The notes beneath the pieces are model-generated. The model did not search any database. It saw nothing but the letters and a program-made list of their open reading frames with translations, and had not been told where the DNA came from. From NCBI GenBank assembly GCA_013076295.1, contig RQOL01000709.1, forward strand, positions 62,001-126,000: 64,000 nt of DNA. Direction: 5' to 3'. How positions within the stretch are numbered: the first letter of the stretch is position 1; each line of letters starts with the position of its first letter. This document shows, piece by piece, positions 12,104 to 23,308 of the stretch. Both the position numbers and the translations under genes were made by a program. Source of the DNA: Sanderia malayensis (lineage: Eukaryota; Cnidaria; Scyphozoa; Semaeostomeae; Pelagiidae).

Positions 12104-12625
12104 CTGTCATATGGTATGCGTTTCCATGTATGGTGATGACTGGTGGTCCTGCATTAGCGTGTCTTACAACGTTAGCTGTCCAGGATGCCATCGCCATTAG
12201 CGAATTGTATCTACGGAAATTTTTGAGAAAATATTTAGATTCCTCAGTAGTTCCAGTGTATAAATGCATCACATTTGCCGGGGGTGGTTGAATGGGATCG
12301 AGAGTTATTAATCCTCCCATACAACATTTGTTGTATTGCTTTTTTGAGTTGAGTTCCTCTCGAAGTACTTCGCTTCACAGTGAATACATGTTCTGGTCAT
12401 TTTCCCAAGATGATGAGGCATTGGGGAGAATTGAGGAATTTCAAGAATAGGTTGATTTACTTCCCTTTCTTGATGTTCGATGGGTTGGGGGACATCATCT
12501 TGGTGTTGTGGTTGGATTTCGTCTTGCATTTCAACTTCTTGTGGTTGTACCGCTATTTGATTCTCTTCATTCTCATTTTCAAGGTTGGGTTGCAATTCCA
12601 TAGCAGCAGGCAATATTTGTGGATC
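12104..12625 (-). CDS. Rep-helicase exon 4 with zinc-binding region (L)
   Basis: This exon carries the conserved Helitron pre-Rep region: RTCIHCEAKYF, then a CC pair, GLITLDPIQPPP and SRRYNSLMAMAS-type sequence. The CxxC plus CC arrangement is typical of the zinc-finger-like domain before Rep in Helitron proteins. In L one C is missing after KYF compared with E4, which shifts the frame exactly inside the zinc-binding motif. It ends at ACAG|GTAATA. Confidence 0.7.
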
Positions 12626-13375
12626 CTGAAATGCAATGCAATCTAAGTTAATATAATTCAATCATGTGTTTTGAAATGCATAAAACTGAAACTTGTGAAG
12701 ATATGTCTATTTAGAGAGCAAAATAATTTCCTGACATGGTCTATGGAGAATGACTGGTGTATTTTAAGCCAATTGTGATGGTAGTCTGTTTTACCTGATT
12801 ATCATGTGGAATTGGAATGTGTTGTTCCACGTTGATTTCATCAGGTTGTGCTGGCCTTTCAATTTCATTATTTTCATTTTCAATATGTGTTTGGGGTTGC
12901 ATCTGCATTGGCCGTATCTGTTAATAATGAAAATTAAATGAAATTAGTTATTTTAGTATTAGTTATTAGAAATGTTGATGCCATTACTGTGTGACTATGT
13001 AAATTGATGAAAATAAAATGGGAACTTATAATTGGACATGTCTCAAGTAGGGAAATTGCATGAGGGATTTGGGTTATGGAGAATGGAGTTGCCTGACTGT
13101 AGTTAGTTTTTTTTACCTCATTGTCATTTTGAGCTTGATTTACATTAAGCATCTCCACATCTGCCGTTTGTATTGCTGCTGGACCTTCATGATTACGATT
13201 CAGAAGGGTGGTTGCAACTGCATAACCATCGGCGGTACCTGCAGATGGAAAAATATTGATAATTTGGTTGATATAATAACTGATTTAATTTTGATAGTTT
13301 TTAATTACAAAAAGCTGTTATAATATATGGTTGATGTGATTTGAAAAGATTAGCAGAAATTATTGAGTTGTGTAC

Positions 13376-13718
13376 CTGAAGTTGAGGGCCAGTGCTGCAG
13401 GATATTGTAAGCCATTGTTTATTGGTTGTGGAACTGCTATAAGTCCGTAGTGGGGAAGCATCGCAGGTAGTTGCCATGGCACATATAATGCCTGCATTTG
13501 TGGATAATGAAGTGGGAGTGGTTGATATTCTGGGGCTGGTTGCTGAGGGTATTCTTGCTGCAACTGGTGAAGATCATTCACTGCTTCCTGTACCATATTA
13601 TCAGGTGGCAAATCAGCAGGATGAGGCTGTTGGTTATTCTCACGACGGCGGCGAGCTGCATCCCGCATTTGATTACGACGACTGGTGCCGGTAATGCCCT
13701 TTTGGCTTTTCTTGGCAT
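13376..13718 (-). CDS. Rep-helicase exon 1 (N-terminal, L)
   Basis: It starts at ATG 13718 (MPRKAK...) and ends at donor CTTCAG|GTACAC. The product is basic at first (RRNQ, RRRREN), then rich in Q and P (LHQLQQEYPQQP). The intact equivalent in E4 begins MPKKARKS. In L a 1-nt indel within the first dozen codons separates the ATG from the conserved frame. Exons 2 (13238-13117) and 3 (12917-12795) continue the same low-complexity Q/N/E-rich region. Confidence 0.65.
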
Positions 13719-15660
13719 TTTGCAAGAGATAATATAAAAAAAGAAAAAAATGTGTTTTATATGCAACCCAATTTAAGTGAAAATTTGAAATAAGAGTGAT
13801 TTTTGTGAGCAAGTTTTGTGATGGGTTTGTTGTTTTGTGGTGAGCTGCAAGATGAAATAAATAATTTAAAACATAATTGTAAGAAATGTTTGGAATTACT
13901 CTTGATTGTTGAATTAAATTATTGGTTATTGAAAGTTTCCAATAAAAAATATTGGAGCACTTTATCTTATGACCTACATCACTCTTTCTATTGTGTTCTT
14001 AACAACTAAAAGGAAAACAGTTGTGATAATGAATGGATTTGAAAAGTTAATCATCCATTTCATTCTTGCAAAGAAAAATCTATAAACCTACATTTGATGT
14101 GTTTGTAAAGGCTAGATTTTATTTGCATTGTGCAGTAAATTTGCTTTCTATTGATAAGAATTTGTTGCAATTGTTAATACTACTTTAAATATAGTAGTTA
14201 AGCTTCAAATTTGGTATATGAATGTACATTACAGAGTGAGGCATTTAAACATTAATTAAAATAGGCTTCGTATAAGAGCAATTGTTGTGACACTCACCAA
14301 ATATTTTGAGGATTCAACTTTTTTGGAAATCCTGTTTTTACAAAAGAAGAAAGATGATTTGGATGAATTGATTATCTTGTAAAGAGAAAGTTGCCATTAA
14401 TACTAAGGAATGTTTAACATGTTTAACTTGTATATTATTATGTTGATTGAGTTGAGTGAAGAAATGAGAATAAAATGTCATGCTGAAGTGAAGGAGTGAA
14501 ATACATACTTTATAAAAAACTTCACTTTACTTTACTTTGTTAATAATAACAAAAGTGGCTGGACATTAACGGAGAAGCCAGATGACAGAAACGCTAAAAA
14601 CCACATGACAGAAACGCTAAAAAGACAGTGCATTGCGATGCAATGAAAGACAACGGTTGCTTAAAGAAGACGCTGTCGGTGTAAATAAGGATTGTTTAGG
14701 AAAGGTAAATTTCAACATTCAACTTACCAATAAAATAAAACAATCTTTCTAACAATGCTTTTGTCGATATATACAAAAAATTGTAATATAATTATAATTA
14801 TCTGCCAATTTCTAACAACAAATTTTACATTTGGTATAGCAAGAAAGTAAAGACGCAATTGCTATTTTAAATTCGCGCCAATTTGAAAGTTTGTGGCCTC
14901 TATTCGGCGGCGTGCCTCGTTGTTGTTATTATTATTCTAATGATGATCCATTCGACAGTGAGGCAGTTGAAAACAACAACAGGAACAGCATGTACTTGGC
15001 ACCGAAGAGAAAACGACGTTGTTGTTTGTTGATGATGGGGAGAAGTGTCGTTTTGTAATGCTGCGTAGTCTCTAAGTATAAGAAATAATTTGGTGGACTT
15101 TATTATGCATGATATCTAGAAATAGATCATTTCTCACCATGGCGTTGTGGGGATTTTGATGGTGATGATGTATTGGACAGAGGTTGTTGAACACAACAAC
15201 AGCAAAAACATAGGTATTCCACCACGGACACATGGAGAATGAAGTACATTGATTTTTCGTGAGCTGTTATATGTTCAGAAATATTGCTGTTGGTAAAAAT
15301 ACCAATAATAAGAGTAGGCCATGGAAGGATGACCAAGGTAAGAAGGTAAGTACGTTGTTTGACTGGGTGAATACATGAGGTGGAGGTAATTATGATTTGC
15401 AGTTACAATAAATTACTTACATTTATAGACTTCAGGCCACATGAAAGAACTGAGATGAGCCAACATGCTATGAAGTATATTACATGATTTCTTCTTGTTT
15501 TTCAGGTGCCCAGACATAAAGTGAATGTTTGCGGTCATTCCTTGTGAACATTATTATAGTGAGGTGAGTTCATTTTTGTTAATTGAAGATCATTTGTTCA
15601 TAAAGAAGGACAGTGTCTGTTTTGCAGTGATCTTTTTTGAAAAATTACAAAAGTTAGAAA
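13719..15660. other. Upstream region of the Rep-helicase gene in L
   Basis: AT-rich sequence shared with 35760-37671 in E4 in inverted orientation, about 85-90% similar by eye. No Helitron coding exon is seen. It probably contains the promoter and any 5' untranslated exons. One tiny spliced frame lies on the opposite strand at its far end. Confidence 0.5.
15271..15547 (+). other. Possible tiny antisense spliced ORF
   Basis: Starting at ATG 15271, 25 codons (with KSRPWKDDQGKK) lead to AAG|GTAAGT at 15345. After an acceptor TTTTTCAG, 13 more codons (VPRHKVNVCGHSL) end in TGA at 15547. The frame is kept across the junction. The E4 copy keeps the ATG, most residues and the acceptor, but has lost the second donor. 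It would be divergently transcribed from the Rep-helicase gene. It is short enough to be chance. Confidence 0.2.
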
Positions 15661-15764
15661 TAGAAGCATTACATAACATTACAATACATACATACTTACT
15701 ATAGATACTATACATAAATATATACATCAATACATACCTAACTATATATAAATACTATACATAA

Positions 15765-16143
15765 TATACATACATACATACATACATACATACATACATA
15801 CCCTACATACATACCCTACATACATACCCTACATACATATACATACCCTACATACATACATACATACCCTACACATACATACATACCCTACATACATACC
15901 CTACATACATACCCTACATACATACCCTACATACATACCCTACAATACATACCCCTACAATACATACCCTACAATACATACCTACATACATACCCTACAT
16001 ACATACCCTACAATACATACCCTACAATACATACCCTACAAACATACCCTACAATACATACCCTACAATACATACCCTACAATACATACCCTACAATACA
16101 TACCCTACAATACATACCCTACAATACATACCCTACAATACAA
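15765..16143 (-). repeat. Minisatellite of L (13/14-bp units)
   Basis: Read on the minus strand, GTAGGGTATGTAT and GTAGGGTATGTATT units repeat, grading at the low-coordinate end into TATG repeats and irregular TA-rich sequence. This is the same repeat as in E1-E7, in the orientation expected for L. Confidence 0.9.
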
Positions 16144-17011
16144 CCCCCTGGCATGTGACCACGGTGCCCCCCCCTGAAAGCCGTTTCTTCTGAAAGTGAA
16201 AAAATGAATTCACAAAAAAACACAAAAATTCTCCTAACTTGGTAAAAATTTGTCCATTTGAACTCAAATTACACCAAGATGAAGCTAATAGTTTGGCAAC
16301 ATTTATCGAAAGTATTTGGGTGAAAAAACAAAGTTTTGGAAGGTTAAAAATTTAATTTTGGCGAATGCAAAACACACGCGTGTTGCTTGAAAATTTCTGT
16401 GTTTTCAGCAAAATCCAAACTCGGCCAAAACTGTCCAAAAACAGAGGAAAATCGACAAAACAATAAAACAACCCAGAAAACTTTAGTTATCGTGTAAATA
16501 AATAGTTATCGAAAGTTTAAATGGAGAAAATCGGCCAAGAACAACCCAAGAAAATCAAAATTGTCTTCGTGTTTTGTTAGGCCCTGGAGCCGAAAGAAAA
16601 ACGTGAGGTTAAACACAAAACTCGTGCTATTTAAAGCAAAAACAATTGAATAACGGAAATACCTTGAAATAATTGTCCACACATTGTCTCCACAGGTCCT
16701 GAGAACATTTGACACGTCTTTACAATTGATTTCCGGCACGTATTCACGTTTAAAACCCGAGCAACTTGCCGCCCGTTTAACTACGAAAACACCTGCTTCT
16801 CCCTGCTCGGTTTGCATCTCATTAACTCGGTCGGCGGAACTTTCTAGAAAGTCGGAACACAAAATGGGCCATAACTCCGGAACCGCTGGGGTTAGAAATT
16901 AGCCAAATAGTACACTGTCATCAGCACAATGCAGCGATCATTTCTATACCGATTTGCACCCTTATTTGCAGCCCAAAAAAAAGCCTTTATGGATACAACG
17001 AAATCCTTTGA

Positions 17012-17105
17012 TTCCATTGTTCGGTCGAACGTCGATTGTTCGAGAGACAATGGAGCATTGTTTGGCGGGTTGGGTCACGTGTGATCGTAGAATAGTATAT
17101 ATAGA
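17012..17105 (-). promoter_or_regulatory. 5' terminus of L with AACAAT iterons
   Basis: Reading inward from TCTATATATACTATTC there is a palindrome centred on CACGTG, then AACAAT at 17057-17062, 17035-17040 and 17016-17021 (minus strand), spaced 22 and 19 bp. The same arrangement recurs in E2, E3, E4, E5 and E7. It is a candidate Rep or transcription-factor binding array. Confidence 0.6.
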
Positions 17106-19568
17106 CTAGCCGGGGCGCTCGCATACGCTCGCTTCCCGGAGCCCCCCAAGCAACAAAAGTTTAATGTGGTTGGCGCACTTCGTGCGCTGCATTCGCTAAC
17201 GCTCATGCCCTTTCCCATCCCACGCACAGTGGTTTGGTTTTCCCTCGCTCCCATGTCATGTATTGTCACGATTGTAGTGTTTAACATGCATGGAAATTAG
17301 TTTTAGTGATCAGCCTCGTTTTCATTTGAAAATCCTCGTTTTCATCAGTTAAGCCTCGTGCTGATGGTACAGTAGATAAGATGAAACATCAAAGTTTGTT
17401 ATGTTGTAGGGACAACAACAATTAGTCTGCTATTAGTTGAGTGCATGCATTGACACTTGGTGTGGTCCTTTGTGAAGCTAATATAAACAGTAAAGGAATC
17501 TGTGATGAGCATCCAGAATTTAAATTAATTGTTCACTTACAGAGGTATAGTGTTTTTCCATGATGAGATGACACTGATGCATTGATTTTGATAAAAGCAT
17601 TAGGTATGAAGCCTCCAATACTTGCATTTGTGTATTGATGTAAATGAGTAGATCTACAAAGTGAAAGAGACAAACTATATTCCACTTAACATTGTTGGAT
17701 ATTACTATCAAGGCTAAAAAATTATTGGATTTGGATGTGGAGAATCTGTGGAGTTTAATTTTCCTTTGATGTTGATTTAATGTATGTCAATATGAAAAGA
17801 AATAAAGAAATGAATATTGATCAGTATGACATGACATTACAGTATGACATTACAGACAAAACAGATCATGTAATGCAATTGCCACGAAAAAGCTTTATTA
17901 AATTAAATCAAGTATACAAAGATTCCACGGCTGGGTGGTTTTCATTGATTTCAATCATATAGAACATAAGGATAAGCATCGGACCGGACACCGTGGATAA
18001 CCAATGCAAAAGTACTTCATAATCATCATCAATGGGATGGGAATTGCATGGTGAAAGGAGTTTCATAGGAGTATTAGGCTTGGCAAGGAAGGCAGCCACA
18101 AATTGAAGAGAATCGTGAACAAAAATATTATAACAAATTAAAAGCCACTGGAACATTGGTACAGCATTAAACTTCTTTCCCAAAACATTAAATATAAAAA
18201 GCCATGAAATATAAGCGGAGTTGTCAATTTTGGCGTCAAGAAAACTATAGGTATGTTAACAATGAGTGAAATACAATTGGCCTAAGCAATTATATGGGAA
18301 CTTGAATGGGGTGAAACTAAAAATAAACTCTACTTACCCCTGAGCTGGGCAAAAATGAATTTTCTGTCAGGTTTACTTTCTCTTATTTCAGCATCAAGTT
18401 CCTTGCGATCCAAGATTGGCAAACGATTATTGGGACAGCACAACCACCAGCGTGAAAAATTGCTACGTTGACAAAAAATAAGATAAATCAAAATCATACA
18501 AAAAATCATGTTGTTATGCAGCCTCGTCTTAACGTAATGATCTGATTGAAGTGGATTGGCTAATAATGAACGTGACCCAAGAGAACTCAAGTGAACAAAG
18601 AACATGCTGCCAGTGCGTCCTTCCTTTCATCTTTTCTTTCTCTGACTGGGTCACTGGCGATGGTAAGTAAGTTTTTCCAGATCGTATTATATATCATTGC
18701 GATCTTTCAAGATACATCTTTAAAATGAATCTGTAGCATTTTTGTCAAGGCTTTCATTCATTTTGGTAGCGTATAAGAGTTTAGGAAATATAGTATTTGA
18801 CGAAATCCCTTGAAATAGGCCACATTTAAGAAAAACGGATGTTAGAGATAAGATACATTGTCTGTACTGGAAAATGATATAAGATTCTGTTCTTTTTAGG
18901 TTCTATTACATGTTCTATTCGTCCATTTTGGGTACTGTCTGTGCTACTCTGTTCATATGGGATTTGTGTGGTGCGATTTCAATGGAGGCAATTTTTGACT
19001 GTTCTTCAGGTATGTATTGAATTATAGGAGATCATTACGCATCCGAAAGGCCATCTACGCATCCGAAAGGCCAGTTCATTTATAAAGACGTGTTTTGAGA
19101 TACATTTCCTGCAAATTTGTAGGGCTTGTGTCAAATCGCGTGTAAGAAGAGTTTAAAGGTATTTTTGGTGATAAATATTTTTGGCAAAGTGCATGGTTTT
19201 TCAAAGGTGAGAGTCTGTTATCATTTTCTTATTATTAATATTATTATAAATTATTATTTAATAATTTCTAGTGAACTACACATTTTAACTATTTAAGAAA
19301 ATTTACAAACATGAAAAAGAAAAGCAACAAAAGAGAAACATTAAAACAGTAGCAGGTACAATCATTTGTCAATTCCCCTAAACTAAAGATATGATTTCTT
19401 CTGTGGGCACATGTGCCCACATGCATCGGGTGTTGCCTGCGATCTTTTTTTGTTTGCTTTTCTTATTTTCTTTTTTATCCTTTTTTATTCTTTTTTTATC
19501 AAGAATTTTAATTTTTATTTCCTCACATGTCCTGTAGGAAAGAATACATTGTTTGAAAAGAGTTGAAA
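17106..19568 (-). mobile_element. Partial Helitron 'B', cut by the gap
   Basis: The 3' part of an element that precedes L on the minus strand. It ends in tail and CTAG at 17106-17109. It is colinear with 1006-3440 but clearly diverged, with many substitutions and indels. It stops at the N run within the accessory-gene region. Confidence 0.75.
17908..18605 (-). pseudogene. Best-preserved copy of an unrecognised accessory gene
   Basis: Two open segments on the minus strand. The first (18605-18330) includes WWLCCPNN, LDRKELDAEIRESKPDR and ends at a donor-like GGG|GTAAGT. The second runs from about 18230 to a TGA at 17908, with FNAVPMFQWLLICYNIF, KLLSPCNSHPIDDDYEVLL and a hydrophobic MLILMFYM stretch. 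The second has one or two possible membrane segments. L and C carry frameshifted versions. I could not make a splice junction that keeps frame, so the gene model is incomplete and the family unknown. Confidence 0.35.
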
Positions 19569-19668
19569 NNNNNNNNNNNNNNNNNNNNNNNNNNNNNNNN
19601 NNNNNNNNNNNNNNNNNNNNNNNNNNNNNNNNNNNNNNNNNNNNNNNNNNNNNNNNNNNNNNNNNNNN
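19569..19668. other. Assembly gap (100 N)
   Basis: Exactly 100 undetermined bases, the usual placeholder for a gap of unknown length. Family members run outward from it in opposite directions on either side, so relative order and orientation across it rest on scaffolding rather than sequence. Confidence 0.98.
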
Positions 19669-19926
19669 TTCTCATCGCAATTGTAATTCTAATAGTTATC
19701 GCATAATTCCAAGTTTTGTTGCTCTTGAAAACTACAATTACAACACGATCAATGCAACACCACGTAATGTCCTGGAGCTAATACCCTTATCATCAGATAT
19801 TCACGGGAATTTCGGCGTCCTAGCAACAACATAGCGGCGCGAAATTTAAAATTTGTCTTGCGTCATAGAGCACTTAGCGTGCGTAAAAAAGTTTTCACAT
19901 TCACCACAAGCAAAACAACAATTCAC
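19669..19926 (+). pseudogene. Partial unknown exon after the gap
   Basis: Corresponds to the 3' part of the exon at 4391-4813, up to the same donor CAC|GTAAGTAC. One A is missing in GCAACAACATAGC, which creates a stop compared with the inverted copy. Confidence 0.35.
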
Positions 19927-20358
19927 GTAAGTACATGTATTTTTAATATTCTTTTTACTTTCACATGAAAATACAGGCTATTCATAACTAAACAGCTTTA
20001 AAAAAGCTCAAACTGCTATATTTTATGTCACAATTGCCATTGCAGTGGATATTTTCACATTATTATAACAATTTTATCCTTTACAGATTCACCTGAAATA
20101 GATAATTTTTGCCACTACTGTTACCGTAACTTCATGTGTTTAGTTCTGTGTTTTCTGCGTGCCTTTATTCTCTCCCCTTCATTGTAAGAAAGAAAATTAT
20201 TATTGATTTTCTCCAGAAATAGAACTCTTTCATATTAATACATTAAAAGTATATGTTATTGTTACATTAAGAGAACAGTAGAGGCAAATTCAAACAACTG
20301 ATAGCCTATTAACTCACCTTTGACTGACAATGACAATATATTTATATATAGTACAAAA

Positions 20359-20963
20359 ATGGATAAAGACCACGAAGTCCCCATGAATGAGGCTGCAAAA
20401 GTAGACACAGCCAACGAAGTCCCCATGGATGAGGAAATTGAATTAGTTCAGGGTGAGGGTGAAGTAGTTCAGGGTGAGGGTGAACTTGCCCACCCAGAGA
20501 ACACCAAACAAAAAGACGCTACAATGATTCACTGTGGCAGCGAAGTGGAGGTGACATTGGAAATTGATATTGATAAATTTGATAAATGTTGTAAATACCA
20601 ACGTTATCGAGCTGCTTTACAAGGAAACACAATTGTATCCTATTTTTTAACAATATTGAGTCACTCTTCTAAATTCATCATGTCCTTTTTGTCGTAGCTC
20701 TTCAACTTCAAAGATATATCTTCTCTGAAAAGACAATGTGGCAAGAAATTTATTGCCATTAGAAAGACCACAAGATTTAATTTTGTGAGCCTCCAAGGGA
20801 GGCACCTAACAAAAGAAGAAATAGTGTAAGTTGCAATGCTAAATACCCATCTCATCCACGTGTAAAACATATTGCTCACTTTAAACTCTTTCTCAAACAA
20901 TGTATTCTTTCCTACAGGACATCCAACGAAATGAAAATTAAAATCCTGGATAAAAAAAAATAA
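20359..20963 (+). CDS. Small accessory gene, three exons, about 149 aa, intact
   Basis: Proposed exons 20359-20634, 20698-20825 and 20918-20963 total 450 nt and keep one frame through two short introns (63 and 92 nt) to a TAA. Exon 1 encodes a strongly acidic segment with repeated EVPM and VQGEGE motifs, then HCGSEVEVTLEIDIDKF and CCKYQRYRAAL. Exon 2 is basic (SLKRQCGKKFIAIRKTTRF, SLQGRHLTKEEIV). Exon 3 ends in lysines. The exon 2 donor GTAAGT and the acceptor CTTTCCTACAG before exon 3 are strong; the exon 1 donor (ATT|GTATCC) is weak. No signal peptide or membrane segment. Function unknown; it rides downstream of the Rep-helicase gene in L, and a DNA- or Rep-binding helper would be speculation. 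Confidence 0.5.
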
Positions 20964-21241
20964 AAAAAGATAAAAAAGAACACAAAATAATAAACAAAAA
21001 AAGATGACAGGCAACACCCGATGCATGTGGGCACATGTGCCCACAGATGAAATCATATCTTTAGTGCGGGAATTGACAAGTGATTTACCTGCTACTGTTT
21101 TAATGTTTCTTTTTTCTTGCTTTTCTTTTAATGTTTGTTGCTTTTCTTTAATGTTTGTTGCTTTTCTTAAATAGTTAAAATGTGTAGTCTACTAGAAATT
21201 ACTAAATAATAATTAATAATATTAATAATAAGAAAATAATA

Positions 21242-23202
21242 ATGAGACTCTTACCTTTGAAAACCATGCACTTTCCCAAAAAAATTTATTACCAACAATA
21301 CCTTCTTTCACGCGATTTGACACATGCCCTACAAATTTCCAATAAATGTATTTCAAAAACCTGTCCTTATAAATTAACTTGGTGGTCTTTCACATGTGTC
21401 ATTGCTTCTTACATATCAATACTTACCTAAAGAACAGTCAACAACTGCCTCCATTAACATGGCGCAACACAAGTTATGCACTACCTAAAATGCACGAATA
21501 GTTCATGTAATAAAACGTAAAAACAACAGAATCTTATGTCATCTTCCAAGACAGACAATGTATCTTATCTCTAGCATCCGTTTTTCTTCAATGTGGCCTA
21601 TTCTCAAGGGATTTGTGGTGAAATACTATATTTCCTAAAGTCTTATACCCTACAAAAATGAATCAAAACCTTCACAGAAACGCTACAGATTTATTTTAAA
21701 GATGTAATCTGAAAGATCGCAATGATATAATACGATCTGGAAAACCTACTTACCATCGCCAGTGACCCATTCAGAGAAGAAAAAAGACGAAAGGAAGGAC
21801 GCATCGCCAGCATGATCTTTGTTCAGTTGAGTTCTCTTGGGTTGAGTTGATTGTTAGCCAATCCAGCTCAATCAAATAGTTACATCAAAACGAGGCTCCA
21901 TAACAATAGAATTTGTTGTATGATTTTGCTTTATGCTATGTTTCGTCAACGTAGGAATTTTTCTTCTTTGGTGGTTATGCTGTCCTAATATTTGTTTCCG
22001 AAATCTTGGATCGCAACGGAACTTGATGCTCAAATAAGAGAAAGTAAAGCTGACAGAAACATTAATTTTGCCGCAGCCCAGGGGTAACTAGAGTTTATTT
22101 TTAGTTTCACCCCATTCAAGTTCCCATATAATTGCTTAGGCCAATTGTATTTCACTCATTAACATATACTATCTTGAGGCCAAAATTGACAACTCCGCTT
22201 ATGTTTCATGGCTTTTTATATTTAATGTTTCGGGAAAAAGTGTTTAATGCTGTACCCACATGTTCCAGTGGCTTCAATTTGGTTATAATATTTTTGTTTA
22301 CGATTCTTTTCACTTTGTGGCTGCCTTCTTTGCCTTACCAGCCAACCCCAATACTCCTATGAAACTCCTTTCACCATGCAATTCCCATCCTATTGATGAT
22401 GATTATCAAGTACTTTTCCATTGATTATCCAGGCTATCCAGTGCTTATCCTTATCTTCTCTATGATTGAAACTAATGTCAAACCAATCCCAGCCGTGGAA
22501 ATCTTTGTACTTGATTTCATTTAATAAAGCTTTTTCATGGCAATTGCATTACATGGTCTGTTTTGTCTGTAATGTCATACTGTAATGTCATGTCATACTG
22601 ATCAATATTCATTTCTTTATTTCTTTTCATAATGACATACATTAAATCAACATCAAAGGAAAATTAAACTCCACAGATTCTCCAAATCCAAATCCAATTA
22701 TTTTTTACCCTTGATAGTAATAAACCAACATATTAAATAGAATATAATTTTTCTCTTTCACTTTGTAGATCTACTGATGTACATCATTGTACAAATGCAA
22801 GTATTGGAGGCTACATACTTATTGCTTTATCAAAAATCAATGCATCAGTGTCATCAGTGTAAGTCAAAATTAATTTAAATTCTGGACACTCATCATAGAT
22901 GGTCCTTTACTGCTTATACCTATCCTATATTAGGTTGACAAAAGACCACATCCAAGTGTCAATCCATGCACTCAACTAATAGCAGGCTAATTGTTGTCAT
23001 CCCTAAAACAAAACAAACTTTTATCTTGCATCTTATCTACTGTACCATCAGTACGAGGCTTAGATGATGAGAACGAGGATTTTAAAATGAAAACGAGGCT
23101 GACCGCTAAAACTAATTTCCATGCATGTTAAACACTACAATCGTGACAATAGATAGACAGGAAAGCGAGGGCGAGCCAAACCACTGTACGTGGGGTGGGA
23201 AA
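21242..23202 (+). other. 3' region of C, decayed exons
   Basis: Inverted near-identical copy of 1112-3070. The exon remnants corresponding to B lie around 21850-22420. Nothing else recognisable is seen. Confidence 0.45.
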
Positions 23203-23308
23203 GGGCATGAGCGTTAGCGAATGCAGCGCACGAAGTGCGCCAACCACATTAAACTTTTTGTACTTGACGGGCTCCGGGAAGCGAGCGTATGCGAGCGCCC
23301 CCGGCTAG
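23203..23308 (+). other. 3' terminal hairpin tail of C
   Basis: GGGCATGAGCG, hairpin GCGCAC-GAA-GTGCGC at 23226-23240, CCGGG/CCCGG stem and CTAG at 23305-23308. Compared with tails of E2 or E5 both arms of the first hairpin changed together (GCGCGC to GCGCAC and GCGCGC to GTGCGC). Confidence 0.75.

Larger units (their letters stand above)
7543..13718 (-). pseudogene. Helitron Rep-helicase gene in L (frameshifted)
   Basis: The minus strand encodes a Helitron transposase of roughly 1,650 residues over about eight exons: 13718-13376, 13238-13117, 12917-12795, 12625-12104, 11848-10668, 10508-9254, 9097-8068 and 7962-7543, all with GT-AG introns. Order: Q/P-rich N-terminus, CxxC zinc-binding region, Rep nuclease with HUH (GLPHAHM) and a YIFKY motif, then a PIF1-family helicase. 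Such proteins nick and move single-stranded DNA by rolling-circle replication in the nucleus. All key catalytic motifs are present, but 1-nt indels shift the frame after the start codon, in the zinc region, near 11336, near 9920, just before Walker A and near 8200. They may be real decay or sequencing errors; comparison with the E4 copy shows the lesions differ between copies. Confidence 0.85.
1006..17105 (-). mobile_element. Complete autonomous-type Helitron 'L' (16.1 kb)
   Basis: The minus strand starts with TCTATATATACTATTC at 17105 and ends with CCCCCGGCTAG at 1006. In order it holds a 5' region with palindrome and AACAAT motifs, about 0.85 kb of conserved non-coding sequence, a short minisatellite, a multi-exon Rep-helicase gene (13718-7543), extra exons (7039-6861, 4813-4391, 3957-3354, and decayed exons near 2.4-1.9 kb) and the hairpin tail. 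Both ends abut other family members: CTAG of B at 17106-17109, and a following 5' end at 1005. TC...CTAG ends with a 3' hairpin, no terminal inverted repeats and a Rep-helicase gene define Helitrons; the exact boundaries are inferred from copy comparison. Confidence 0.8.
19669..23308 (+). mobile_element. 3' part of Helitron 'C'
   Basis: Begins at the gap within the exon shared with 4391-4649 and continues through the small accessory gene, the 18-bp palindrome (21027-21044), decayed exons and the tail, ending CCCCCGGCTAG at 23308. It is a near-identical inverted copy of 1006-4649, differing only by a few substitutions and 1-nt indels. Confidence 0.8.

Noticed and set aside
23203..23308. tRNA- or SINE-like interpretation of the GC-rich tail
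   Set aside because: No cloverleaf or A and B boxes; position and CTAG end fit a Helitron terminus.
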